Below, in pieces: positions 24,354 to 34,458 of a stretch of DNA of 64,000 bases; position 1 is the stretch's first letter, and each line of letters starts with the position of its first letter. Below the pieces are notes generated by a model, which worked only from the letters and a program-made list of their open reading frames with translations, did not search any database and was not told where the DNA came from. The position numbers were made by a program, and so were the translations under genes. The DNA is from Callorhinus ursinus (taxonomy: Eukaryota > Chordata > Mammalia > Carnivora > Otariidae): positions 20,132,090 through 20,196,089 of the forward strand of contig NW_020312966.1 in assembly GCF_003265705.1 (NCBI RefSeq), in the 5' to 3' direction.

Positions 24354-24536
24354 GGGCACCTGGGTGGCTCAGTCGGTTAAGCGTCCGACTCTTGATTGTG
24401 GCTCAGGTTGTGATCTCGGGGTCCCTGAGATCGAGCCCCGAGTTGGGCTCTGCACTGGGCGTGGAGCCTCCTTAAGATTCTCTCCCTCTGCCCCTCTCCC
24501 CCTCCAAAAAAAAAAAAAAAAAGGAAGAAGAAGAAG
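24354..24536 (+). mobile_element. Can-SINE, plus strand, older subtype, 14-bp target duplication
   Basis: Head GGGGCACCTGGGTGGCTC and an older body ('gtccgactcttgattgtggctcagg', 'ttaagattctctccctctgcccctc'), then an A tail and GAA repeats. AAACTTGGATGAAG is present on both sides (24340-24353 and 24537-24550). Confidence 0.96.
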
Positions 24537-24699
24537 AAACTTGGATGAAGACTTCTCATTTGCCAGGTTTGATGCAAAAATGGAGACAGTGATACTAGTT
24601 GAAGCCCAAGATTGAGCATTTACAATATTTGTTGTTCTGATGAATGACCATTTGCAGTCTGTGACTAGCTGCGTTGCTGTTTAATCACTCTTTCGTTGA

Positions 24700-24860
24700 A
24701 TATAAATATATAGAGAGCGAGAGTAATTGAATACCTACAGAAAGCCAGGCTCTATGCCAAGCACTAGGTATACAAAGATAAATGGGAAACAGTCCCTGCC
24801 TTAAAGGAAATGAGAAACAGATAAGTAAAATAACCCTTCTATCCAATAAGTGTTATCATG
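24700..24860 (+). repeat. Ancient interspersed repeat fragment (family uncertain)
   Basis: 'gaatacctacagaaagccaggctctatgccaagcactaggtatacaaagataaatgggaaacagtccctgcc' resembles the widespread 'tactatgtgccaggcactg' repeat class. A similar piece lies at about 39430-39580. Confidence 0.55.
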
Positions 24861-25314
24861 CATGTAAACACACAGTGTTTGGGGGGCACAAGGAAAGAGA
24901 TCCAACCCGGGTCAGAGATGAAGGTAGGCGGCGAAGTGTCACAAGGGAAAAGCGAATTTACGTTCCACGCTGCCTGCTGTGGTCTGACTGTCTCACCCCA
25001 TGCCTGGCACATATGTCGAATCAATGAAGGAGTAAACAATGTGGCCCCCAGGCCTGATCCTGCAGGACCAGTGGATGGGTCCGTCTGAGCCTAGATGGGT
25101 AATCCGTGGCAGGTGAAGAGAGTTTCTGCGCCAGCCCAGCCTCCAGATCCAGCATCTGGCCGGAGGGCATGACAGGGGCCCCGAGTGAGGCAGAGCAGAG
25201 GTGCCGGGAGTTGGCACGTGCCCGCAGCCTTTGGCAGGGCCAGCCCCCAAACAGCCCCACAGCTTGTGACTGCCCGCGTGGCCAGTGACGACCGATCGTC
25301 CTTTCACGTTGCAG

Positions 25315-25426
25315 GCAAAGCGACGGCTGGAGCTAGGAGAAAGCGGTCATCAGTACCTCTCGGATGGCTTAAAAACCCCCAAGGGCAAAGGAAGAGCCGC
25401 CCTGCGGAGTCCAGATAGTCCAAAAA
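25315..25426 (+). CDS. E2F3: E2F3 coding exon 2 (KRRLELG... linker before DNA-binding domain)
   Basis: This 112-bp exon encodes 37 residues starting [20 protein letters not shown] and ending in a Ser/Pro-rich piece (RSPDSPK), plus one base of the next codon. It is flanked by a GCAG acceptor (25311-25314) and a GTAAGG donor at 25427. The reading frame enters in phase 0 and leaves in phase 1, matching exon 3. E2F3 is an activator E2F that heterodimerises with DP proteins and drives S-phase genes in the nucleus. The basic KRRLELG motif starts the region shared by the E2F3a and E2F3b isoforms, whose differing N-termini come from alternative first exons not in this window. The nearby open frame from 25285 runs through the acceptor and is not a start. 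Identification is by direct recognition of the E2F3 protein sequence. Confidence 0.97.
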
Positions 25427-26649
25427 GTAAGGATCCCTTCCATCTCGTATTCTCCCCGGTGTGGGCTTCCCCCCTTTCAAAGCTCGTGGCTGAGAGAATG
25501 CCAAGGTGTGGATAATTGTGGCCTGTTGGGTCCTTTTTCATCTCTTTCTGTTCCTAGCCAGAAAATAAACGCAGTGTCTGCAGACACCCCCCAAAGGGTG
25601 TAGAGTCCCTTCGGTGCCTGGATACTGACTCAGGGGGAGGCTTCTTTAAATGTGCGCGGTGTCCTTTTTCACCCGGTGTACAAGCTCTCTGGCACCATTC
25701 TGTAATCAAATTTAATTTTAACTTCCCTTAATGGACATTACTTTTGAGACCGGGCTAACTGCACATAGAACTGTGCCAGAGTCGGTCAGGTCTACACCGG
25801 CCCCAATCTCTAGCTCCGCCTGAGGCAGTGTCCAAATTGACCGAAACTCCTACATTGCAGCTCGTTTTCCTTCCCACCTTTTGTTTCTTTGGGGAGAGAG
25901 AGAGAGAGAGAGAGAAGTAGGTTGGAAACAGCAGAATAGTCCTTTATGTCTCTGGCATTTAACATAGACGCTAAATTAGACTTTGTTCGCCCCTTTTGTG
26001 GAGTTTACGGATCAGGCCTTCCACAAACCCTATGTGATGCACACCCGCACGACAGAATAAATACGATATTGAATGAGGGCATAACATGCAAGAGGGCTGG
26101 GGCGAGTCAGCCTGTTTAGGTATTCTTCATCCAAATGAAGCATTCCCTGAAAAGCTGGTGACTAAGTCACAGACACACACAGACCATGGAGCCTGCAAAG
26201 CCAGTTGCGAGGGGTCTGTCTGAGCCCCCGTCATGAAACGCAGGAGAGATTCGCAGCCCCGGCCCCATTGGGTTGGGCTTCCCCACGTGCTGGTGCTCAG
26301 AGACTGTAGCATGTTTTCATTCATTCAACAGATAACGTTGAGCACCTACGATGTGTGGGATACCTCACTAGACTCAGGGAGGAGGGTGAGGCAAAGTAGA
26401 AACTACTGAGAAATTCACAGGAAAATGCTTTCATCAAACAGGAATTTGTACTGTCCCTTCCTTTTCTAATAAAGCCACTTCATAGCTTTCTGTAACTTAC
26501 CGAGAACAACAACAGCGGCTTTGCTTGGACACTAATACTTGGGCTGCAACGGGAAAGAGGGCTTGCCGACCTGCAAAGAAACCCTTCATTTCTTTACCTT
26601 TCCCCCTATTCCCCCCCCCCCACCCGCTCGGCTTTTGTTTTTCTTTAAG
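25427..26649 (+). other. E2F3: E2F3 intron 2 (GT-AG, 1223 bp)
   Basis: The donor is GTAAGG and the acceptor is CTTTAAG after a C-run and a T-rich tract (26606-26647). It contains a (GA)n microsatellite at 25894-25915. A short 'attcattcaaca' piece near 26320-26390 resembles ancient L2/MIR-class repeats. There is no Can-SINE and no coding sequence. Confidence 0.9.
25894..25915. repeat. (GA)n microsatellite
   Basis: Eleven GA units in intron 2. Confidence 0.95.
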
Positions 26650-26869
26650 CTCCAAAATCTCCCTCAGAAAAAACACGGTATGACACATCCCTTGGTCTGC
26701 TCACCAAGAAGTTCATTCAGCTCCTGAGCCAGTCCCCTGACGGGGTCTTGGATTTGAACAAGGCGGCGGAGGTGCTAAAGGTGCAAAAGAGGAGAATCTA
26801 CGACATCACCAACGTGCTGGAAGGCATCCACCTCATTAAGAAGAAGTCGAAAAACAACGTGCAGTGGAT
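26650..26869 (+). CDS. E2F3: E2F3 coding exon 3 (winged-helix DNA-binding domain)
   Basis: This 220-bp exon completes a Thr codon split with exon 2 and supplies about residues 38-111 of the 334-residue portion encoded here. It contains most of the E2F winged helix: [20 protein letters not shown], then [15 protein letters not shown], then the recognition helix [20 protein letters not shown] is the family signature that contacts the TTTSSCGC E2F site. [11 protein letters not shown] follows. The exon ends in the middle of the Met codon (phase 2) at a GTGAGT donor. All domain landmarks are intact, with no frameshift or stop. In the cell this domain binds DNA together with a DP partner. Confidence 0.98.
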
Positions 26870-28145
26870 GTGAGTACAAGCCACGACCCCCAGCCCCAGA
26901 TTTCACAATCACGCCCGCACTCCACTTCCGTGGTCTCCTCCCTGCTGCCCCTCGGCTCCTCAGCCCAAAGTTCAATGTCTCTTTACCCTCTAGATGCTGT
27001 CAGAGACATTTGATTAGCCTCAGTCAAGGAGATCCCGGGATTTCGGGGCAGGGGGGCCCTGCAGATGTCAAGTAGGATGTTATTCATCTGCAGCCGTGAG
27101 GCCGTGTGTGTGATCTAAAGGATGCGGGCACATGTTTTCGGCTTGTTCCTAACAGGGCTTTGGCAATGAACTCCGGCTGTGTATGAACACATCCGTGTAG
27201 GTGTCCCATCACCACGTAGCTTCATCCGTGGCTCTGACGGCAGGTCAGGTCGCTTTCTGGGTAAATGGAGGCAAGACTTAGAGGCCTCAGTTCCTCCTGG
27301 AAAGCAGGGATGATAACACACGTCACCACACGTGTGATTCAGTGTGTGGTTCATCTCGTTTGTGAATTACGGACGGAGCATCCCAACAGCCAGTATTTTA
27401 GAAGGGACCATGAAAGTGTTGTGGGAAGGAACAAGTCTGTTAGAGGGTGGCTTTGAAAACAGACTCCCTCAAACATGAGATGAGTGCGGGTAACTTTTTG
27501 TACTTTTGGGGAATTTTGTGACGATTCAGTGACCCATTTAGGCCTGTGGTTTCTAGAAACCTGTTGGGTATTGGTCTTTGTTCTTGCATACAGCACACAC
27601 ATCTGTTCCCTTAACCTTTTCCTTTTCGGTGGTTGGTAGAAGACCCTCAGAAACTGCCTAGGTCTTTTGTGCCTCCCGAATGATATTTCGTTGAATCTTG
27701 AACCACGCTTCATCTTTTCTTTCACACTTTTCTCTCTTTCCATGCCTCTCTATCCTTTTGTATTTCCCCTCTTTCTCTCTCTTTCCTCCCGGGAGGCATG
27801 TGACAGGCAGGAACTCCACCTTTCGCCCTTTGAATTTGAGCCTTCTGAAAAAACAGCCCTCCTCTGGAGGAAAGAAACCTGAAAATAACAGTGTGGGGGT
27901 TTTTTCGGGGTTCCCCTCCACACACTTAAATGTCTATGGTGTGAAAGGTGAAGGACTGTGTAGACAAAAAATATATACAAATGTATAAATGTTCTGATTT
28001 TGACGCTTGGCTAACAAGCAGTGTGACCTCCTGTGTCAAGAGAGGACATGTTACTCAAAAGGACCATTTCTCACTGTCCCTCCCTTGCACCCTCACCCCC
28101 TTGGCCCCCCGAGCAGCCACGAAGAGTCTGTGTTTGGGTTTCTAG
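26870..28145 (+). other. E2F3: E2F3 intron 3 (GT-AG, 1276 bp)
   Basis: The donor is GTGAGT and the acceptor is TTTCTAG at 28145. It includes a pyrimidine-rich stretch around 27710-27790. A weak MIR-like piece lies near 27270-27340. No recognisable coding sequence and no Can-SINE are present; the short frames here are not supported as genes. Confidence 0.9.
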
Positions 28146-28304
28146 GGGCTGCAGTCTGTCTGAGGATGGGGGCATGCTGGCCCAGTGTCAAGGCCTGTCC
28201 AAGGAAGTGACCGAGCTCAGCCAGGAGGAGAAGAAATTAGATGAACTGATCCAAAGCTGCACCCTGGACCTCAAACTGCTAACCGAAGATTCAGAGAATC
28301 AAAG
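28146..28304 (+). CDS. E2F3: E2F3 coding exon 4 (leucine zipper / dimerisation)
   Basis: This 159-bp exon encodes about residues 111-164: [20 protein letters not shown] followed by [20 protein letters not shown] and [12 protein letters not shown], plus two bases of an Arg codon. Leucines spaced along [22 protein letters not shown] form the coiled-coil used for DP heterodimerisation. The acceptor is an ordinary AG (28144-28145). The 3' boundary is not GT: coding stops at 28304 and the next bases are ATATCCTTT, a U12-type AT-AC donor. The frame continues open for a few codons into the intron (to about 28347), which is read-through only. Confidence 0.97.
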
Positions 28305-28313
28305 ATATCCTTT
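28305..28313 (+). promoter_or_regulatory. E2F3: U12 5' splice site (ATATCCTTT)
   Basis: The nine bases match the AT-AC U12 donor consensus at every position. There is no GT that would keep the E2F3 frame here, so this is the only donor compatible with the protein. Confidence 0.96.
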
Positions 28314-30550
28314 GTGCACCTGTTCCTTGGGGGTTAGTGCCTTCTAGAACACACCCAGTGTTCACACACTGACGCTTACGCCCAGGTAGAATTTTACTTG
28401 GGTTAACGCATGTCATTCACGTGTGGTTCGGGACATGCAGATACACGCAGTGCGTAAGGAAGCACTATTCTAAGATAGGTGAGGTGTCAGCGTTAATATT
28501 AATGACATCATCCAGCAGCTCCCTCTCTGTCTCCCCAGATTTTTGGTGGGCGTTCACTGTCACCGTTGGGGTTCTCACATTCTATTTTCTTTTCATCAGA
28601 TATTGGAGCAATTGGAATTTGTTGAATCTGTCTGAGCTATAGCTGAAGGAATGAAGAGTCTAGAAAAATCATTCTGTAACCTCTACCATGCATTATTGCT
28701 GATGGACAACACCAGAAACTGATTTCCGAAGCACCCCCCACCCCCACCCCGGCCCAGGCCTAAGACGTCTCCGTCTATCCATTCATTCACAGACATTGGT
28801 CCTTGGAAATAAAAATTTTTAAAAGCCAGTTCTTGTCAACTGGCTGACAATCTTTTGGCCATCACAGGAAAACTCACTGTTCATCATCGCACTCCCGACA
28901 AAAAGGGAGAAAGATGACTTCATTGTGTTGACAAGAAGGTCTTGCAATGTTCTCAGTTATGCATAGAAGACAAAGCCAATATTTTAAGACATCCTATCTC
29001 TAATTTGTGTTCCCCACTTCTGATTGTTCCACATTACCTTTTCCCTTGGAGGGTATGGGGACATTCATTTCCCAATTCGGGCAGTTTTTTGAAACTGCGA
29101 TTGCTCATTTTCTATTGACCACAGGATTGATCTTGTCCGCTGATGATTAGTGAGGTGGAGAAGAGGTGTGGTGATTTGAACCCCAGTGGCAGCCAGAGTG
29201 GGTTTACAGGGGAAGAGACAAGAATAGCTCTAGTTGGGCTGTTTCATTCACTCTTTAGCTGGGAGCCCCATGGAGGACGATTGGCAGCTGTCTGGAACGT
29301 GCAGCTTACAGCAGAGTCACTGACATTAGCTTTCTCTAGGGCCTTTGCTGTGGAAACTGGAAGCTTCCTTGCAGGGAGCTGCTAACCCAAAAAAACAAAT
29401 TCAGGAGGGAGCCATAGTGGAAGTACTCTAAAGTTTGGAAGATTAGAAAATGTGTTTGCACAATTTTTTTCAATTCGCCATTCAGTTCCGAATGTGGTAC
29501 AGCTTGTTCACAAATGTGTTGAAATTTTCCTTCCTGCAGCAGGTTGAGTAACTGTAGATGAGTTTTTATTTTAATAAGTTCTTGTCACGTAGCTTTTTGA
29601 CAGTGGGCTGTGGGGTAAGTACCTGGTTATCACTTTCCCCGTGTTCTCAGTAAAAACTCAGAACTGTCAAGTCTCGTATGAAGGCAACAGTTGGCTTCCT
29701 TGATGCGATACATGGTGACCTAAGACCCGGACTCTTGCATGAGCTGTCCTGTCAAGCTCAGCACTGAATTAGCTCTTGTCTCAACCATTAAGATGTAAAG
29801 AAGATAGTCTGCAGTAGATGCCCCTAAAAGTATATACATATTTGGGGTGAATGTGCTTTTTTATCTACACAGTAGGTTCATAGCTTCCTTCAATTTCTAA
29901 TTAAAAGCCACTGTTCTAAGAGACATCATTTCCTCCTGACTCTCTAAACCCTATTTCTGTATTAAACGTGTTAGATCACAGACTCTATTTGCTAATATTA
30001 TATTATCTTCAGAAAGGCCTTCATTGAGTCATGTGATTTGCTGTTTTAGCCTAGGCATTTTTTGTGGGCTAACATAAAAAACGCAACAGACTAAAGACAT
30101 TGTACATTAATCATGTTACCCCATGTCCCTTATAGAAGAGAGCTACGTGACTCTTATAAGAGAGCTATGTGAGCTCTTTTAGTGCCAAGTAAAAACTTGT
30201 CTCTCCAGGCAAGCTTGCATGAATACTTTTTATCATGTAATAAGTACCATATTCTTTCATGGTATCCTCTTAGCTTCGGCTGCCAGGGCACTTAAAAGAA
30301 TCGCTCAGCGCTCAGAAGTCATGACCAAGGGTACTAAAATACTCTTTCACTCTTTTCCCGCTAGTGTTTCTCAAATTGATTCAGGTTGCAGAGCACTTGG
30401 AAGCTGCATTCCCTCCTTGTGAACACTGAAATATTGATAGTCAGTAATATACAAAGGCTAATTTTTCTAACAGAGAAATAACGACTCTCTTATAGGTAGG
30501 CAGTATACAATCACAACCAGCCCAGGTGCCCTTAAGAAAACCAGCTATCT

Positions 30551-30737
30551 GGGGTGCCTGGGTGGCTCAGTCGGTTAAGCGACTGCCTTCGGCTCAGGTC
30601 ATGATCCTGGAGTCCCGGGATCGAGTCCCGCATCAGGCTCCCTGCTCAGCAGGGAGTCTGCCTCTCCCTCTGACCTTCTTCCCTCTCATGCTCTCTCTCT
30701 CAATAAATAAATAAAAATCTTTAAAAAAAAAAAAAAA
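30551..30737 (+). mobile_element. Can-SINE, plus strand, 17-bp perfect target duplication
   Basis: Sense Can-SINE in E2F3 intron 4. AAGAAAACCAGCTATCT occurs at 30534-30550 and 30738-30754. The A tail is 17 nt. Confidence 0.96.
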
Positions 30738-31202
30738 AAGAAAACCAGCTATCTGCCTGACCCATCTTCTGAGTTAGTTCTTCCACCAATATATCTGTTT
30801 GCTACGCATGCGTTCATGTGCGTGGCTACTGACATTTGCGAATGGTCAAGCAGCAGATAGAAGTTACTGGAGTTCCAAAAAATATATGAGCAATAGAGCT
30901 TACATTTTTTTTTCTTCTGTAAATTGGGGTCTGCCATCATTCAATTTGAGTGACAGAACACTTCACCAAAGTTCACAGAATGTCCATGCTCCAGAGGAAC
31001 TTGGCTAGAACCTGACCAAACTGGGTTTTGGTTTTATTTTGATAGTTTAGCTATTCTGTTTCTGTGTTTAACATTTTAAATCGCCATGGACTTTTTTAGA
31101 AATGGGTAGGAGAACGCTGTGCATTTGTCTTATTGTTTAGAATATCAACCAGAAAAGAAGATTCACAAGAGATCCCATATATTTAAAGAGTGAGACAGAG
31201 AG

Positions 31203-31384
31203 GGGCGCCTGGGTGGCTCGGTCATTAGGCCTCTGCCTTCGGCTCAGATTATGATCCCGGGGTCCTGGGATCGAGCCCCGCATCCAGCTCCCTGCTCTGC
31301 GGGAGGCCTGCTTCTCCCTCTCCCACTCCCCCTGCTTGTGTTCCCTCTCTGTCAAATAATAAAATCTTAAAAAAAAAAAAAAAT
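31203..31384 (+). mobile_element. Can-SINE, plus strand, close to the U12 branch site
   Basis: Young-type sense SINE with a 14-15 nt A tail. The target duplication TGAGACAGAGAG lies at 31191-31202 and 31385-31396. It ends about 90 nt before the U12 branch motif of E2F3 intron 4. Confidence 0.96.
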
Positions 31385-31474
31385 TGAGACAGAGAGACCA
31401 GTATATTCTTACAGGTCATAAAATACTTGAAAATGTTTCCATGCATCTGTTCTGTCAATCTTCTAATGGTTACA

Positions 31475-31492
31475 TTCCTTAACACTCACTAC
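31475..31492 (+). promoter_or_regulatory. E2F3: U12 branch site (TTCCTTAAC) and AC acceptor
   Basis: TTCCTTAAC at 31475-31483 is the U12 branch-point consensus. The acceptor AC is at 31491-31492, about 10 nt from the branch adenosine, inside the short spacing typical of this class. There is no AG and no long polypyrimidine tract at the boundary. Confidence 0.96.
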
Positions 31493-31607
31493 GTTAGCTT
31501 ACGTTACATATCAAGATATTCGAAAAATTAGTGGCCTTAAAGACCAAACTGTTATAGTTGTCAAAGCCCCTCCAGAAACAAGACTTGAAGTGCCTGACCC
31601 AATAGAG
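31493..31607 (+). CDS. E2F3: E2F3 coding exon 5 (start of marked box)
   Basis: This 115-bp exon encodes the end of an Arg codon and then [38 protein letters not shown] (about residues 165-202). LAYVTYQDI and [15 protein letters not shown] are hallmark sequences of the E2F coiled-coil/marked-box region, which adds to DP dimerisation and recruits partner factors. It begins after the U12 AC acceptor and ends in phase 0 at GTAAGG (31608). It is too short to be picked up as an isolated open frame and was found by translating across the splice site. Confidence 0.97.
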
Positions 31608-32928
31608 GTAAGGAGATAACGTCTTTGTTCACCTGCAGAGATCTTTTTGCAATGCCTGAAGTTAAAGAATCATTGACATGTGGTCAAAGCATGTATCCTC
31701 CTTAACACTCCATAGTTCTTTCCCATCCATTTTACTTAACCTGAACTTCAAAAACATTTCAACAGTTCAATACATATTGAGTGTCCCAAAAGTCTAATTT
31801 TAACATCATGGGGCATTGAATTCAGGGTATGGTGCCCTGTCCCTCTGGTACTTTTTCTTGCTCACAATTTGGTATCTGGTGGTTCTGATTGATTTGAACC
31901 GTTGGGGAATTTTATGTTGATTGCCCTGGATATGATCCCCACTAGGAATAGAGACATAAACGTTTTATTAGAGTATCTCCCTAACTTAAAAAAAAAAAAT
32001 ATCTCCCTAACTTATCTTAGCACACTTTAAGAATTTATCTTTTAGAACATGTTTACTTTTAAGAAATCACATACAACTTTGGCTCAATTGGTAGACTAGA
32101 ATATTATAAGAAAGGAGGGAATATATTTTTGTGATTGGTTTCCGACAATCTTTGCTAATATAGGCCTGGACCATAACTATAAGATAAAGAAATGTAGCAA
32201 AAAGGAAATGCATAGGAAATAAAAAGTGAGATTTGCAAGCTCCCATCTAGGGTAGAGTTCTCACCTAAATGATAATAATAGCTCTATGACCCAGATGAAG
32301 AAGAATTTTAGATGTTAGTGTGCTGCATTCTCTTATTAAACTCTGCTCCTAGCACTTAAGAATACTATTCATCCAGTGGTTATTAAAGTTCACATAAAAA
32401 CGCCCCGCCATAAAGGGATAGCAGCATGGAAATACTGCATTTAGAACGCTTAAAGGACCTTTTCATAGTTTGCATAGAAGGAATATATTTAAAGAACACA
32501 GTTCACCTCCTCTTGGGCAGGGGTCAGCAAACGTTTTCTTTAAAGGACGAGAGAGTAAATATTTTTGGCTTTGTGAGCCATAAGTCTCTGTTGGGACTAC
32601 TCAACTATACAACAGTTGCCATTAGAGCATGAGAAGAAAAAAAAAAAAACAGCCAGAGGCAATCTGTAAACAGTGGGACCGGGCATGGTTCTATGCCAAT
32701 AAAACTTTATTTACAAAGCCAGTTGATGGATTGGATTTGGCCCTCAGGCTGCTGTTTACTGGCCCCTCCTCTAGAGGATGACAGTCATCTGTTGATGGGG
32801 GGGCAGGGGGAGCGGCTACCAGTGAAGAAGCAAAATGAACAATAAAAATTACCCTTCCCATTTCTAGATGAAAATTACTATAGCTCTCATTTCTTAGTTT
32901 GAACTTTTCTCACTTCTTCTGTTGATAG
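31608..32928 (+). other. E2F3: E2F3 intron 5 (GT-AG, 1321 bp)
   Basis: The donor is GTAAGG and the acceptor is TTGATAG (32928). It contains an hAT-type MITE (about 32515-32775). The rest is AT-rich and shows nothing I recognise. No Can-SINE is present. Confidence 0.9.
32515..32775 (+). repeat. hAT MITE ('caggggtcagcaaac' type), near full length
   Basis: It starts GGGCAGGGGTCAGCAAACG, contains 'gtaaatatttttggctttgtgagcc' and 'ccaataaaactttatttacaaa', and closes with 'ggatttggccctcaggctgctgtttactggccc'. It is non-coding and sits in E2F3 intron 5. Confidence 0.85.
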
Positions 32929-33064
32929 AGCCTACAAATACATTTGGCAAGTACCCAAGGGCCCATTGAGGTTTATTTGTGTCCAGAAGAGACAGAAACA
33001 CACAGTCCAATGAAAACAAACAACCAAGACCACAATGGGAATATCCCGAAACCCCCTTCCAAAG
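32929..33064 (+). CDS. E2F3: E2F3 coding exon 6 (marked box, continued)
   Basis: This 136-bp exon encodes about residues 203-247: [20 protein letters not shown], then [20 protein letters not shown] and [24 protein letters not shown] is the second half of the marked box. The Ser/Thr/Asn-rich tail is a flexible linker to the activation domain. The acceptor is TTGATAG and the donor is GTAAAA at 33065. It exits in phase 1, and the split Asp codon (G|AC) is completed by exon 7. Confidence 0.97.
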
Positions 33065-34195
33065 GTAAAAATTCCACTTTTGTTATTTGGAAACTGTTTT
33101 AAAAATGAAGGTGACCAGAAGGATCCATTGTGGGAACCACATGCCTAGGCAAGAAACAAAAACTTCTGTTATTAAAAGTTATTAAGGTAACTTTTTTTTT
33201 TTAAGGCATTCTGACTAGTTACAGAATAAAATCATGATTTTGAGCCAATGACTTCTCTGCCCACGAATGGAGCCCCTCAGGCTTTCGCTATGGGCAGAAA
33301 CCGCTTCCCTTAAAATGTTTTGAAAGCCAGCTAAGGTGCGGACTGAAACTGTGAGCTCTCTGGGTGAATCACCAGCTCCACTTGGCCACACACCTTCTCA
33401 TGATGCTGCAGAGATCATGCTAGCGAAAGGGAACAAGTTCGGAGCAAAGAGGCTTTTGTCAAAGAAGTTATAACTTAATTTCTGCTCCTTTCCCCAACCC
33501 CCCAGGGTGATGGGGACAAGATATGGGAGGATAAGCCCAGGAATATCTAAGTTCTTTCCCCTTTTTTCGGTTTCAGACTGGGGATATGTATTTAATCTTT
33601 CCCCCTACTGTCTCCCAATATAGCAGCAAGAATTAGATCGATTTAGGTTAATCAGGTCTGATTTGTAATACTGAGCATTTATAATTGCCACAGCACCTCA
33701 GATGGGAAAACGAAAGATCACTTTTTTCACTGTAGACATTCAAAGCGGACATGTCGTATTGCGTGCATTTTTAAGAAGTATCTTTAAAAAGTTGTTCAAA
33801 CAAGACTAAGTTAAAATCAGTGAGTCCCTACGAGGAAGCCACCTTTTCAGTATGTGTTTTGTTTTGTTTTGTTTTCCTTAAATATTGACTAGCTGATAGC
33901 AGAGAGAAGTGTTTGAACTTGTTAGTCTCTAATCTTGGAAACCATTTGTATTCTTGTTTGCTAACAGTAGGCATCTCAAAAGTTGAGTGAGTTAGACCAG
34001 AACAGAGAAAAGCTGCCAGTCTCGGTGAACAGTTAGCACAAGACAGGCTGGATCGTAGTGGCATCTGATCATCCTTAGCAGAGGGTACATGCTTTTATAA
34101 CAGCAGCATGCATAGTCTTCCAACAAGTTGATTTGATTTTTATCCTAACTTACTTTTTGGTTTCCTCCAATTTTTTTTTTTCTTTCTCCTTTCAG
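33065..34195 (+). other. E2F3: E2F3 intron 6 (GT-AG, 1131 bp)
   Basis: The donor is GTAAAA. The acceptor CCTTTCAG follows a long T-rich tract (34171-34193). I see no repeats or coding sequence in it. Confidence 0.9.
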
Positions 34196-34458
34196 ACTTG
34201 GCTTCAACCAACTCAGGACATAGCGATTGTTCGATTTCTATGGCAAACCTTTCTCCTTTGGCCTCCCCAGCCAACCTCTTACAGCAGACTGAGGACCAAA
34301 TTCCTTCCAACCTAGAAGGACCATTTGTGAACTTACTGCCTCCCCTGCTCCAAGAAGACTATCTCCTAAGCCTTGGGGAGGAAGAAGGCATCAGCGATCT
34401 CTTTGATGCTTATGATTTGGAAAAGCTCCCGCTGGTGGAAGACTTCATGTGTAGTTGA
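34196..34458 (+). CDS. E2F3: E2F3 terminal coding exon 7 (RB-binding transactivation domain)
   Basis: The coding part of the last exon is 263 bp, ending at TGA (34456-34458). It encodes [60 protein letters not shown] and [20 protein letters not shown], ending EDFMCS (about residues 248-334). The acidic stretch [20 protein letters not shown] is the pocket-protein binding motif buried by RB in G1; the flanking acidic/hydrophobic residues make up the activation domain. All key residues are intact. The six exons together give 1005 nt, consistent with the common C-terminal part of E2F3. Confidence 0.98.

Larger units (their letters stand above)
1..25314 (+). other. E2F3: E2F3 intron 1, 3' part (first exons outside window)
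   Basis: Everything before the exon 2 acceptor at 25314 is non-coding. It should be the distal part of the long first intron separating the E2F3a/E2F3b first exons from exon 2. No first-exon candidate is seen: there is no GC-rich promoter stretch and no proline/alanine-rich coding exon. Repeats are listed separately. Stretches in which I recognise nothing are about 301-720, 840-1840, 2490-3060, 3960-6366, 7392-8385, 13085-13880, 14040-15040, 15247-17124, 17228-18085, 20960-23655 and 24860-25314. Short frames in these stretches have no recognisable similarity and no coding character. Assignment to intron 1 rests on the position of exon 2 and the known layout of the gene. Confidence 0.85.
28305..31492 (+). 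other. E2F3: E2F3 intron 4: U12-type AT-AC intron (3188 bp)
   Basis: The intron starts ATATCC and ends ...CACTAC, so it has AT-AC termini. It carries a donor matching ATATCCTTT and a branch site TTCCTTAAC 10 nt from the acceptor. Both are the consensus motifs recognised by U11/U12 rather than U1/U2. Using these borders, the Arg codon AG|G joins exactly and the protein reads [15 protein letters not shown]. Minor-class introns at this position are established for the E2F family. Two plus-strand Can-SINEs lie near its 3' end (30551-30737 and 31203-31384). The rest, about 28310-30533, shows no repeat I can name and no gene. Confidence 0.96.

Noticed and set aside
1..25314. An E2F3a or E2F3b first exon inside the window
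   Set aside because: No GC-rich promoter or matching N-terminal coding sequence was found. The frame around 25285 with an ATG is interrupted by the exon 2 acceptor.
27658..27988. Overlapping frames in E2F3 intron 3 as an alternative exon
   Set aside because: Pyrimidine/purine-rich low-complexity sequence with frames on both strands; no splice sites in phase with exons 3 and 4.
28146..28347. E2F3 exon 4 extending to the stop at 28347
   Set aside because: The residues after ENQR do not belong to E2F3, and a perfect U12 donor lies at 28305.
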